Of a stretch of DNA of 64,000 bases, positions 11,301-22,716 are shown in pieces. A model generated the notes under the pieces. That model did no database searches. It had not been told where the DNA came from and saw nothing but the letters and a program-made list of their open reading frames with translations. Every line of letters begins with the position of its first letter. Position 1 is the stretch's first letter. This DNA is from Spinacia oleracea (Eukaryota > Streptophyta > Magnoliopsida > Caryophyllales > Amaranthaceae), in assembly GCF_020520425.1 (NCBI RefSeq), contig NC_079487.1, positions 63,480,398-63,544,397 of the forward strand. Reading direction: 5' to 3'. The translations under genes were made by a program, and so were the position numbers.

Positions 11301-12598
11301 TATTATGGGGCATATATTATTTCCATAATGTATAAACAAATACTTTTTTCCATACATAAACAATTAACTATAAAAAATAGAAAATAATAAAATAAATATT
11401 GTTTAGGAAAAATATTTTTGGTGAGAAAATATTGCACCAGGAAGTGACACGTGTCATTTCTGGTGTCTGTTTTAGTATAATGTAATAGATAGATGAGATC
11501 TTTAGGGGTAAGAAGTAAATTATAGAATAAGGGGGGAATTTTTCACTATTTTTGAAAAGTGCACTAATTAATACGACCGATTATGAAAAGTGCACCAATT
11601 AATTATATACGGAGAAAATATTTCTTTGCCTAGATGGTTGGTTGTATGCTTGTACTTTAGAAAAAAGTGATAAAAATATATTGATTTTACCTTACAAAGT
11701 ACTCTTCGCGTTCCGTAATCTCTGCGTTCCATAATGATATTTCAATTTAGAGTTTTGTCACTATTTACAAAGAAATAATTTCCAATACATAAGAAAAATA
11801 CATATTTATGTGGGTCTTGTATAATTCGTTTAAATGAGTACTTTAATAATATAAAAATATTAGAGACAAAAATGTTACATCGATTAATGTGAAAAGTAAA
11901 AATTAGAACATTATTACGAGAAAGATGGAGTACTTTGTACAAACGATTATACGGAATATACATGAAAGTAAGAAACAAATGGTAATGTGCAGTATTAAAT
12001 GTAACGGGCAGTTCCAATTAAAAAAATCCAAGAAAATGCAGCTTTATATTGTAATGAGAAAGGAGAAAGAGAAGTAGAAACCTACATTGGTTTGTGAAGA
12101 CAGGCAGAAGAGAGAAAAGAAGAGGGATGTATTATTGAGTTGGAAGTGGGGAACTATGAACATGCAATGCTTAAGAGAATGTTGGAGAAAAATACAAGAG
12201 TTTCCTCTATTTTGTTTGTGTAAACATGGAAGACAGTTGTAATAAGGGACCCGATCGACCAAAGAGTTACCACTAGTTTTTCTAGGGAACCATACCCGGA
12301 CCCGAGCCGAGACCCTATTATACAGGATGCTCGTGTTCGTGGCCCAATTAATTTTAAGATCGTTTAATAATTTTTACTGTCAGTTCACATGTCATGTCAA
12401 CTATCTTCTAGCCGTCTGTCATACTATGGAGTATTCGATATGGTTTAACAATAGTGTCAAATGATAAGACACAAGACTAGTTGTTTTTAATATAAATTTA
12501 TAATACGGAGTATGTGTTTAATTAATTAATAAATATCATGTTATTATAAAATAAAATATTGAATAGACAATATCATTTTACAAACTTTAATATTAGGC
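11301..12598. other. AT-rich intergenic sequence, nothing recognised
   Basis: No coding potential, tRNA-like structure or clear repeat boundary was seen. The segment 11740-12262 has minus-strand open frames of 91 and 72 codons without recognisable motifs. Confidence 0.4.
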
Positions 12599-12828
12599 GG
12601 TCTTACACAAAAGATATATTGGCGTCATATAAGTTAAGCAATAAAACCAATTAGTTAGGCACTTGAATCAATTAGTTAAACATTGGAATCAATTAGTTAA
12701 ACACTGGAATCAATTAGTTAAACACTAGAACTAATTTATTTAAGCACTGAAACTAATTAGTTAAACAACGAAACCGATTAGTTAAGTAATCAAAGTGGTC
12801 TTTTCGGTAAGGGGGTCTTACACAAAAG
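12599..12828. repeat. 21-bp tandem array between GGTCTTACACAAAAG repeats
   Basis: From about 12645 to 12790 a degenerate unit (CAATTAGTTAAACACTGGAAT and variants) repeats about six or seven times with a 21-bp period. The array is framed by two direct copies of GGTCTTACACAAAAG at 12599-12613 and 12814-12828. Confidence 0.75.
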
Positions 12829-12885
12829 TTGTCGATTTTATTTTCACAAATTTCTACTTTAAGGTGTTGTACAACAAATATTGTA

Positions 12886-13166
12886 CTCCCTCCGTATTTA
12901 TTTAAGAGATACACTTGGTCGGACACGGGTATTAAGAAAAAGAATTGAATGAAATGAAGTAATAAAACAAGTGGGGTTAAGTAGATATTTTAATAAGAAA
13001 AACAAGTGGGGACCATGTCATTTTAGGGAGTGGAGGGTGGGGTGGGGTGTAGATATATTATTTAATTAGAGGGTGGGGTTGATAAGTTACTAAAAATGGC
13101 AAGTGTATCTCTTAAATAAATACGGCCAGAAAAGGCCGTGTATCCCTTAAATAAATACGGAGGGAG
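12886..13166. mobile_element. Stowaway-like MITE, 281 bp
   Basis: Terminal inverted repeats start CTCCCTCCGTATTTATTTAA, and the right end is its reverse complement, ...AAATAAATACGGAGGGAG. TA dinucleotides flank both ends (12884-12885, 13167-13168), as expected of Tc1/mariner-type Stowaway elements. The right end has a partly duplicated terminal repeat (AAATAAATACGG occurs twice). No coding sequence. Confidence 0.88.
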
Positions 13167-13461
13167 TATATCGGAGTAAAAAGTAACTCAAAATCCTTAA
13201 AAATTATCCTGATGTACATTAAAGTTATCTATTTTTCAGTTATAAAATTTATTATTTTCCTAAAATGTGTTTCTTATATAAAGTTAACTATTTAAAATTT
13301 CTATCTATAATTTTTTTTTTTTAACTTGGTACTGTAAATAGTAAGGGTTCTTAAAATAAAGAAAAACTAAACGGTTAACCCTTCGTTGTCATATTTTTGG
13401 AGCAACTGGATGTGGAATATGTTTGGTTTGAAGACCCCAAAAATATATAAACTTATGTTTC
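13167..13461. other. Intergenic spacer, no gene seen
   Basis: AT-rich sequence between the Stowaway-like element and the LINE 2 target duplication, with a T-run at about 13311-13322. Nothing else recognised. Confidence 0.4.
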
Positions 13462-13475
13462 GATAGTGGTTCAAG
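13462..13475 (+). repeat. LINE 2 target-site duplication, left copy
   Basis: GATAGTGGTTCAAG here matches GATAGTGGATCAAG at 41084-41097 in 13 of 14 positions. The right copy follows directly after a short A-run at the LINE 3' end (GCGTAAAAA), which is how target-primed insertion leaves its duplication. Confidence 0.75.
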
Positions 13476-13583
13476 GGTCTGGATCAGGTACTTGTTACAG
13501 TTGGTGAGAGAAAGTTAGTGAGAGAAAGTTAAGAAACCTCAGCTAGAGATATCACGTGAGAGTTGTTTGCGATGATGGAGGAG

Positions 13584-14506
13584 AGCAATTGGCTGTTGGC
13601 TGTTGGCTGTCGGCTGTCGGCTGTTTTACTTGGCTGGTTTGACTGGCTGTTCAAGTTGGCTGCTTTTGTTGGCTGTTTGACTATGGATTGGTTACAAATA
13701 TGTTTGGTAAAATCAGTTGTTGGCTGTTGGCTGTAGCTATGTAAAATGACATTTAAGGACATTTAATGTCTTTTATTCATTTTTCAATACATACTGTGTA
13801 TTGTGTACGGAGTAAAACGTAATTACAAATAAATAAATATAAATTAAAAATAAATTACTTTATGCAATAGTATGAATAAATTATTATTTTAATTAATAAT
13901 TACGGAGTAATAATTAATAACTAATAATAAATAATCAATGATTAATAATTAATAATTAATAATTAATAATAATTAAATTAATAACAATTATTAATCATTA
14001 ATTATTAATTAATCATTAATAATTAATGATTAATTAATTATTCACTTTTAGTTCTTAGTCATTATTAATTAATACTCCGTAATTATTAATTATTAATTAT
14101 TAATTATTATTAATTATTAATTATTAAAAATAATTAATTATTAAATATTATTTATTAATTATTAATTATTAATTACTAATTACTAATTACTAATTACTAA
14201 TTACTAATCACTAATCACTAATCACTAATCACTAATCACTAATCACTAATCACTAATTACTAATTATTAATTATTAGTTAATTAGTAAAAAACAAGGACA
14301 AAAAAGTAATTTAGATAGTGAAAAGCCAAAAGCCAACTCCAAAAAGCTAGTGTTACTAGCTTTTCATTTTTGGCGGAAAAGCTGGCTTTTCAGCAAGCTA
14401 AAAAGCCAGTTACCAAACACATTTTTTGGCTGTTTGACCAGATTAAAAAGCCAACAGCCAAAAGCCAACCAAAAAGCCAGCAAAAAGCCATTTTCCAAAC
14501 AAGGCC
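13584..14506 (-). mobile_element. PIF/Harbinger-like MITE, copy 1, nested in LINE 2
   Basis: About 0.92 kb, rich in TTGGCTGTTGGCTG-type motifs at both ends and with an AT-only core (13860-14280) of TAATTATTAATTA-type repeats. It is the reverse-oriented relative of 62098-63366, sharing for example ACATTTAAGGACATTTAATG and AAAAAGCCAACAGCC. The right end ...CCAAACAAGGCC is intact. The left terminal repeat is degraded before GCAATTGG, so the target duplication cannot be confirmed. It lies in the 5' region of the LINE, just before the ORF1 ATG. Confidence 0.75.
13860..14280. repeat. AT-only simple repeat (TAATTATTA / TAATCAC arrays)
   Basis: Roughly 400 bp of TAATTAATTATTA-type repeats, including a run of about 14 CTAAT(T/C)A units at 14165-14265. 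It is the expanded core of the MITE. The homologous core in copy 2 (about 62330-63070) is longer. Confidence 0.9.
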
Positions 14507-14512
14507 ATAGTC

Positions 14513-15846
14513 ATGGCGGAGCAAAAGTATTCAAAGAATCAGATGGAGAAGGATGGCGGTAAATCCACGTCCCCTAGTCGAGGCTTACATCCCCGTAGTT
14601 TTCGTGAAGCGGTTGCTTCCTCTTCTCAATGGTTCTCGGAGGCAAAAAAGATAGTGGATAATACTATGGAATGGAATGACGGTGAGACTATGATGCCGAA
14701 AAATGAGTTATCTGTTCCGTTTAGTAAATTAACGTTGGACAGATTGAGATCACCATGGAAACTATGTTTAATGGGTAAGTGCATGGGCATTAATGTTAGA
14801 CCTAACTTCATGGAGGCGAGGGTTCGAGCTATGTGGCGAGTCAAAGGCTCTATGGAAGTCATAGATTTAGGGAAAAACGTCTTCCTATTTCGATTTACTC
14901 AAACGGTTGATTATGAGCGTGCTTTGTTTTGGGGACCATGGTTCATTCTTGATCATTATCTGATGATTACTACTTGGAAGCCGAATTTTCGTCCATCGAT
15001 TAATCAATTCGACACCATGTCAGTTTGGATTCGCATCGAGGAGCTTCCAGTTGAATATTACGACAAAGAAGCGTTGTTCGCCATAGCCAGGGTGGTTGGT
15101 AAGCCCATTAGGGTTGACTACGCTACTGACAAGGTGGCTCGTGCTCAGTTTGCAAGAGTTTGTATTGAATTGATCTCTCCAAGCCACTTGTCACTAGGGT
15201 ATGGGTGGGGGGTGGTTGGCAGAACATTACGTATGAGAACATTGTTAATTTGTGCTTCAAGTGTGGAATAATTGGACACGACAAGCAGAAATGTCGAAGT
15301 CAAAGTCCAACTTCTCAGAAAGGTGCTATTGAGAAAGATGGTCAGCATAGCCCAATCCAACTGGACAAGGGGAAAGCGGTGTTGGAAGGCCCACTAATAC
15401 CAAACCAAAATAACAATGACTTGGGTCACAGAATTGTTGCTGACGTGGCGCCCTCTTGTAATGGGCTACAGGATAGCCCAACCTAGGAAGAATATGGGCC
15501 TTGGATTGTAGTCACCAATAAGCGTAATATGAAAAGTCGGTTTTTAACTCAAAAAGAACATTAGGCCCGAATTAATGAGTATAAGAAGGGATCATCTTCC
15601 AAAAAGATTTTGTCAGTGCGTGATAAACAAAGTAATGTGGCAGAAACGAGGGTGTGTAGTTCCAAAACAATGGTTAATGCTCCCACTAATGAAGTTAATA
15701 CAAAGGCTGGAGATGAAAGGTCGGAGGAAGTGGAAGCGGTACACTTGGCAAATACAGTTGAACACTTGGCTCAAGGCAATGATTCATCCAGTAACTTTTC
15801 TCTTCCCCCTTCTGGTTTAATTCAAGGGGTTATCCGAGATATATAA
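14513..15846 (+). pseudogene. LINE 2 ORF1, DUF4283 plus zinc knuckle
   Basis: Starts ATGGCGGAGCAAAAG. Residues about 60-230 look like the DUF4283 domain typical of plant LINE ORF1 (SPWKLCLMGKCMG, FWGPWFILDHYLMITTWKPNF, WIRIEELPVEYYD). A run of G at about 15205-15212 carries a frameshift. In the new frame a CCHC zinc knuckle follows at once (CFKCGIIGHDKQKC, about 15253-15294), then YGPWIVVTNKR at about 15493. Stops in that frame at 15484 and about 15562 break it further. Binding of LINE RNA is the known role of such proteins. It cannot make a full protein. Confidence 0.82.
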
Positions 15847-15929
15847 CACTTCTCCTTCTATTTCTACCAATCCCAACTCTCTCTCTCTCTCTCAAACTCG
15901 TTCTTCAGAAGCTTCACCTACTGTTAATC

Positions 15930-18900
15930 ATGAGTTCTCACAGTTCCAATCAGACCACATGCATGGCAACACCACCAGTACGCAACAATTTCAACAGAAG
16001 ACAGAGGCAAAATTGGGTGCAACGAGGACCGAGGCATTTTCAGGGGAGAAACAAGTCACCGGAGAAGGAGGCGGAGGTACACCAGGTTTTCATGACGATT
16101 CCACAACAAAATACGAGCATCTGGTCGCCGGCGCCACCAGCGACGGCCACATGCAAGATGTCCGCGGCGCAGCCCACCTCCATTCAGTTGGTGGAAGCGT
16201 TGCAGAGACGGGAAGAGATGCAGAACCTTTGTGCGATTCCTCGGCCGAGGTTGGATTGGGGGATGAAGTCGACACATGCATTAACTCATCTAACGGGGAC
16301 AGGGCCGGATTTCAACCCCATAAACATGAGGCCTCATATTCCACCAATTCCTCCAAACGAGGTCGTCATTCAACCTTTGCAATTCGAAACGCAAAGCATA
16401 GATATGGGGTGGCTAGAACGCCGTATGGCGGTGTACGTGACTCAACCAGAGGTGGTGGGGGTTCAAATTCAGGGAAACTTTTACCAAAAACTTATGAATC
16501 CCCTGAAGATTCTAGCATATGTGACTCCTATCCGAATGGAGGATCTGGGAATGATGGATGTGACGGAGTATTGGAGGGATTGGGAGATGTTTTACTACCC
16601 GGAGAACGCAGGGCCGGCGACTAAACCAGGGGTGACAATACAGAGACCTTTGCCAAACTTGAAGATGAAGATTTGCCTATGGAATGTAAGGGGAGCGTGT
16701 CGAAAGGATTTTTTTCCAGCTGTATGGTCCATCATTGAGGAGCAGCACCCTCATGTTTTTGTTTTGTTTGAAACCCAAAGTGATGATTACAGAGCGAAAG
16801 AGGTGATGTTTCAGTTGAAGTTCAATGATTATCGAGTGATCCCCCCTAATGACAAACGTGGGGGTATTTGGTTACTTTGGAAATACGAGGTGTACTTGGT
16901 TTTATTCACGGCGGAGACAAGTCACTTCCATGTGCTCTTTCACTTCAAAAATATCCAACAGGAGGTTCTTGTTACGGGAATGCATGCACCGAGTGTTCCG
17001 GGAATGCGTCATCAACTGTGGAGAAATCAAAGTCGTGATTTTACAAATTTCGTGGATGCGGCTGGATTGATTGATCTTGGATTCAGTGGTTGCCCTTTCA
17101 CCTGGACCAACGCTCGTGATGGTATTGAGATGATTAAGGAGAGGTTGGACAGAGCCCTTGCTAGCCCTAAGTTACTGGATCTTTTCCCCCAGACAAAGGT
17201 ACATCACTTGCCTCGTACTAACTCTGATCATGCTCCTATTGTTATTTCTTTCTTTGATTCAGTTGTTGCTGGCCCTTTCCCCTTTAGATGTAAAGAAGTG
17301 TGGATGGAACACCCTACTTTTGGTGAATTTTTCCTTAATAACTAATAGCTGATAATAATTTTTTACGAGGAAGACAGAATTTTCTTGCAAATATTAAGAA
17401 TTGGAACACTAATGTTTTTGGTAATCTTAATAAACAAAAAAGACGCCTCTTAGGTAGAATTAATGGTATCCAAATCGCACTAGCAAAATATCACTCTGAT
17501 TTCTTGGTTAATCTGGAACAAAGTCTTTTAAAGGATTTGAATGATATTTTTCGCAAAGAAAGGCTAATTTGGGCCCAAATAGCAGGTCTAAACTGGCGAA
17601 AATATGGGGATTACAACACTAAATATTTTCATTTACTAGCTAAAATTAAGAAAAGTAGGGGAAAGATTCTGGCTCTTAAGAATTCTAATGGGGATTGGAT
17701 TACTAAGTTAGAGGATCTTAAAAATTTGGCAACTGGGTTCTATGAAAACCTGTTTGCCACTACCATGGATTTTAGTAGTCTCAAGTCAATCACTTTGAAT
17801 CATAGTACCTTGTCTGATGCTAATAGTAATAGGCTTCTAGAGCCCATTACCATAGAGGAGGTTAAGGCCAACTTGTTCCAAATGGACCCTATAAAGAGTC
17901 CAGGCCCAGATGGCATACAACCAATTTTTTTCCAGAAATTTTGGGCTGACTTGGGGGGAGTTTGGTTGATTTCTGTGCTCATTGTTTTGCCACCTATACC
18001 ATTCCTTCTGAGATTAATAGTTCGTACATAGCTTTAATTCCAAAAAAAGATAATCCTGAGGTAATGAGAGATTTTCGCCAAATTGGTTTATGTAATACGA
18101 TTTACAAACTCGTTACTAAGATTATTTCAGGCAGGTTACGCCCCCTTTTGAGTAAACTTATTAGCCCCCTTCAATCTAGCTTCATTCACGGACGAGGTAT
18201 CGAGGATAACGTTATAGTTGTTAAAGAAATTGCTCATATGTTCCATAAGTGCAAAAAAGGGAGAAATGTCATGGCCCTAAAGTTGGATTTGTCCAAGGCC
18301 TATGACAGCTTGGAATGGAGCTTCATCCATGATACTTTAGTTAGTTTTAATTTCCCACCTACTTTCATTCGTCTCATTATGTGTTGTATTACAACTCCTC
18401 GAATCTCAGTTTTGTGGAATGGGGAGGTTTGTAAGGAATTTTGTCCCACTAGGGGTATTAGGCAGGGTGATCCGTTGTCGTCTTATATTTTCGTGTTGTG
18501 TTTGGATAGATTATCTACCTTAATAGAGGGTCGTGTTCAGCAGGGTCTTTGGACCCCTTTACGCGTTACGAATAACATTCGCTTGTCACATGTCTTTTAT
18601 GCTGATGACGTATTTTTATTTGGGGAGGCTTCAGTTACTAATATGCACAACATTATGGAAACTCTTTCCACTTTTTCTGAGATGTCAGGTCTATGTGTCA
18701 ACAGGACCAAGTCTTCAGTTATTTTTCCTATTCGTATGAATCATGTGCTTAGGGATTCTATTGCTGGCCCGTACAATTTTAAAACCACTTCCTGTTTCGG
18801 TAAATATTTGGGAGTGGACATTAGACCCAATAAATTAAAAATTTCTTATTTTATGGGCCTTCTTGATAAGACTTTGGAGAGAATTAAAGGATGGCAATCC

Positions 18901-19545
18901 AAATTGTTGAATATGGCCGGTAGATGTACTCTTATTAAGTCGGTTTTGAGTTCATACCTAATGTATTCTATGCAAACCACCTTGTTACCCCAAACCATTC
19001 TGGACAAACTTGAAAAGGGGAGTAGAAAGTTTTTATGGAATGCAGTGGATCGATCTCGTTATTTGGCTAGACTAAGTTGGGATAAGGTTACTAGGCCTTT
19101 GAATGAAGGGGGTCTAGGTATTAGGAGACTCAAGGAATGGAATTTATCTTTTATGGCCAAGTTAGGGTGGAAAATGATTACTAAGTCGGATAAGTTATGG
19201 GTTCGCATTTTTCAGGAAAAATACTTAAAATGAACAAACTTTTTAAGTTGTATCCCTAATTCGAGCCAATCTCCAATGTGGAGGGACATTTTGAAAGGAC
19301 GTTCGGTATTGGAAAAAGGTCTAATTATAGGAATAGGTAATGGGAGGGCTACTTCTCTTTGGTATCATCATTAGGTGGGTCCGGGTCCTCTTTATAAGTA
19401 TGTAATTAAGGACATTACCGACAGGATAGCTCATTGGTTTGTGTGTGATATCATCCGCGATGGGAAATGGATGTTAGATTGTATTAAACCTTACATTCCG
19501 GATCACTTATATAATCAAATCCTAGCCACTCCCTTAGCAACTCAT
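15930..19545 (+). pseudogene. LINE 2 ORF2, endonuclease and reverse transcriptase half
   Basis: After a Pro/Gln-rich N-terminal stretch, the APE-type endonuclease begins at about 16665 (KICLWNVRGACRKDFF) and ends with IKERLDRALAS and SDHAPIV at about 17230. A frame change follows at about 17345. The RT region has SPGPDGIQPIFFQKFW, then another frameshift at about 17960-17990, then FRQIGLCNTIYKLVTK, LDLSKAYDSLEW, RGIRQGDPLSSYIF and the catalytic YADD in FYADDVFLFGEAS at about 18598. Stops occur at 19231 and about 19372. Copia A interrupts it at 19546. Confidence 0.88.
19541..19545 (+). repeat. Copia A target duplication, left copy (CTCAT)
   Basis: CTCAT directly precedes the 5' LTR and recurs directly after the 3' LTR at 39568-39572. 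Confidence 0.9.
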
Positions 19546-20610
19546 TGAAGGAAATATGTCCTTCACCCAAGGTGCATTAAGTCTAATACCAAGGTTCAGA
19601 TTAATTGCGAACAATTAATTCAGTGAGATCAAGTGATTGGAACAGCTAGCTGGAGCAATGCTTCCGATCAGTGAATTCTAATGGATATTGAACTCAAAAC
19701 TTACTCTGGACTGAACCTACAAGGTCACACCAATGACACGTAACAGATCACCGGATTAAATAAAGGATTAAATGAATAGGAAATTCATTTAATAGCTTTT
19801 CGGGAATTAGTTGGAAACGTATTATACGATACGACCTTTGTCGGAATCGTATATCTTATCGCGAATATTCGTAAGCTGGGCGACACGAATAAATCGTATC
19901 GTACGACGGTGATTCGTCGTATACGAAACGATAAATAATATATCGGAAATATATTAAATCGCGAATACGAAGGGCATCGGAGTTGCCGGCCCGTCGAGCC
20001 AAGCACGTAAGCGTGCAAGGCCCACCGAGCCAGCAAGCTCGCGAGCAAAGGCGAGCAAGGCCAGCCCATTGGGCGCGAGCACGCAACAGCACGCAATAGC
20101 GCACAGCAGCGACGAGCGAGCAAGGCCCACGGCCCAGATGCTCGGCGCGCGCGCTGTGGGCTTCGGCCTGCAGTGTGTCGCTGGGCGCGGGCGTGCGGTC
20201 CGTGTTGCTTGGCTTGCACGGCTTGCTAGCCGGCCTTGCTTCTTAGCTTGGTCGGTTAGTAAGGTTATGAAAATAACCTTACAACCTAATTTCCAACTTA
20301 ACACAATTCATATTACTAAAACCCTAGAGACACAGAGAACCCTAATTCTCTCTGTGCCTCCAAAGTGAGTTCTTCCCAAAAGCAAAGTATCTTGATCAAT
20401 TGTCTAAGCTACCATTATCAAGACGGATCTGGTCGTGTCGGTGAACCAAGTAGAGGAACGACAAGTGGAGTTCTTTGTTCGTGTTCGTTGACAGGTTATT
20501 GTGGAAAACACGCTTCGAATGTAAGTTTGCTTAATCTGTGCTTTATACATGTTTCCTGGCTTTGGGGATTGTTCCACACATGTTATTATGTTTAACTGTA
20601 TTCCCCTACA
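19546..20610 (+). repeat. 5' LTR of copia A (1065 bp)
   Basis: TGAAGGAAATATGTCCTTCA...TTCCCCTACA. It contains a GC-rich block at about 19990-20250. It differs from the 3' LTR by 10 extra bp (ACAGCACGCA-type duplication) at about 20085-20095 and scattered single changes. Confidence 0.93.
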
Positions 20611-20611
20611 G

Positions 20612-20626
20612 TGGTATCATGAGCCT
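20612..20626 (+). promoter_or_regulatory. Primer-binding site of copia A (initiator tRNA-Met type)
   Basis: TGGTATCATGAGCC starts two bases after the LTR end. The first eight bases fit the complement of the plant initiator tRNA-Met 3' end (canonical TGGTATCAGAGC), after which one extra base is present. Confidence 0.75.
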
Positions 20627-22277
20627 TATGTATTCAAAGCATGAATTAGCATGCTTATTATTGTTTTTGCATCTGTCGAAATTTTGGATTTTTTGTTGAT
20701 TTTTCGGAATTTTTTACGAATTATTGGATGAATTGCGTATAATCAGGTCCGAAATCAAAAATCATCGCTTTTTCGACTTTTAAAATCCTAATCTGATGGA
20801 AAACGATTTTCTAAGATAACTCATGAGAATAGAATTGCGAAAACAGGCCTCGGAGTATCGTTTTTTTGGCGTTTTTGTTAATTTTTCATTAAAAATTAAA
20901 AGTGTCAGACAGTAATTCAATTAAAAGGTCGACCTAAACTACTCGGAATTGCTTGAAATTTTGACCCAATGTTTTTGGGTACATGCTTGATCTATGGTAA
21001 AAATTTCAGATTTTTCCGATAATTATAAACCCTAATTTTTCCTTTTCCCAATTCGTAAAATTTGCAACCCTAATTGAATTTTAATTAATTTTGGTTTAAT
21101 AATTCGGTTAATTGGGGAAGGGGGTATAATTTCATGGGTCAGTGGCTAATTTTAAAATTTATTGGATTAAAATTTTGAATGGTTTCGTTAATTTTAATCG
21201 CACTTAAACCAAATTATTAATAATCTGAAATTTAATTGTTTATGGACGATTTAAAGCTTCGGATTTTATTAATTAAAAGTTCAAACTTTAATGTTGATTC
21301 GTTCGTTCATAAAAGTTTGAATATTGTTAGCCCTTGATTTAATAATTTTACAAAATTGGATTGTCGTTAAAGTTTATTGAATCGTTAAAAATCGTTGTTT
21401 TTCGAAAATAAAAATCGTAACTTTTTTTTGAAAAATAAAATTAATGCAAGTTCGTGAATTAAATTTAATTTTAATTAAGTTGGTCCGTATTACGAACCAA
21501 AGGCACGAACATGAGCATAATGGAAGTATGGCTCGTCGAGCCATACAAGGCCATTGCGCTTAGGCCGAGCCATGCGACACGGGCAGTAGCAGCTATGCTG
21601 CGTGCCCCGTGCGCGCTAGGCGAGGAAGGGGCAGGCGAGGGAGCTTGCGGGGCTGCGACGAAGCGAGGCGCAAGCCTTGCGACGTCTAGCACACACACGA
21701 TGCACAACACGCAGCGCAGGGGCAGCATGGCTGCGGGGACGCGGTGTGCGCGCCCGCGCGATGGGGATGGGGGTGCGCGAGCTTTGCTCGTGTGCTCTTG
21801 GGCCTCACGCAAGGCGGGGTTGGGCGCAAGCCTAGCCCGATTTAGCAATTGGACTTTTTTTTGTTAAAAATCGTTTAATTAGTTGGGCTTCACATATTTG
21901 CATTAATTTGGGCTAACGGGATATTTAATTTAATATTTTATTTGCTTGGGCCGGGCCGCGAGTTTTAATTTAATATTTCATAATTAATTATCCGGAATAA
22001 TTATTGGTTTGGGTGGGAGCCACTAAATGAAATTAAAATGAAATAATTATTTTAATTATTTCGTAGGTCGCATTATTTTAATTAAATTCAATTTTAATTA
22101 GAATAAAGTCTAAGGATTAATAATTTGGAAATTGATTAATCTTTTAGGACGCGTTTATGTGAACGTGAATTTTAATTAATTCACGTAAATACTTGCATAT
22201 TAACATGGGCCATTCGTTTTAGCATACGAATGGGTGAATGCATAGAATATATATTTTATGCAATGCAGGTACTCCAA

Positions 22278-22524
22278 GTGACTAGTATGGCCAATTTAGG
22301 ATAGTTAAATACGGTCTGCGTACCGTTCTATCTTTGAATCTAAAGTTTTAAATATGGTCTGCGTACCATGGAAATTTTGATGTAATTTTATTATTTTCAA
22401 GTATTTCTAAGTTTAGAACTTTAAGTTAGCATTTGAACGAAGATTCAAGACGATGCCAAGCTAACAAGGAGGTGATGAAGATTGGAAGCTTCAAGACAAG
22501 ATGTTTTGGGCCATACTAGATCAC
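22278..22524 (+). promoter_or_regulatory. Conserved structured leader segment, copia A
   Basis: GTGACTAGTATGGCC (22278-22292) pairs with GGCCATACTAGATCAC (ends 22524) as a long-range inverted repeat. Inside are two hairpins sharing the loop CTGCGT: ACGGT-CTGCGT-ACCGT at 22311-22326 and ATGGT-CTGCGT-ACCAT at 22354-22369. The same arrangement is present in copia B at 26070-26303. Function is unknown; packaging, dimerisation or translation control are possibilities. Confidence 0.65.
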
Positions 22525-22539
22525 CATTTATTTATGGAA

Positions 22540-22541
<2 letters not shown>

Positions 22542-22583
<42 letters not shown>
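22542..22583. repeat. (TA)n microsatellite
   Basis: About 21 TA units in the copia A leader. Confidence 0.95.
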
Positions 22584-22586
<3 letters not shown>

Positions 22587-22711
22587 GCGTGAATGTATGA
22601 ATGTATGTATGCTTTGCATGAACAGGTTGTTTCCTATGAATCGATTAGTTTTAAGTTCACTAAATAATCGAACCAACATAGAAACAACTAGGTCCAAGTA
22701 ATATTGAGTTT

Positions 22712-22716
22712 AAAAA
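22712..22716 (+). repeat. Copia B target duplication, left copy (AAAAA)
   Basis: AAAAA directly before the 5' LTR and again at 33165-33169 directly after the 3' LTR. The surrounding sequence is copia A leader. Confidence 0.85.

Larger units (their letters stand above)
20627..22711 (+). other. Leader of copia A, left part
   Basis: About 2 kb of AT-rich non-coding leader with a GC-rich island (about 21520-21840) in which both strands are open for more than 100 codons. No known motif is seen in those frames. The 3' part holds the conserved hairpin pair and inverted repeat (22278-22524) and a (TA)n microsatellite (about 22542-22583). The leader resumes at 33165. Confidence 0.7.

Noticed and set aside
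15959-16624. 221-codon + frame overlapping LINE ORF2
   Set aside because: Out of frame with the ORF2 frame that carries the endonuclease motifs; Gly/Thr-rich with no motif.
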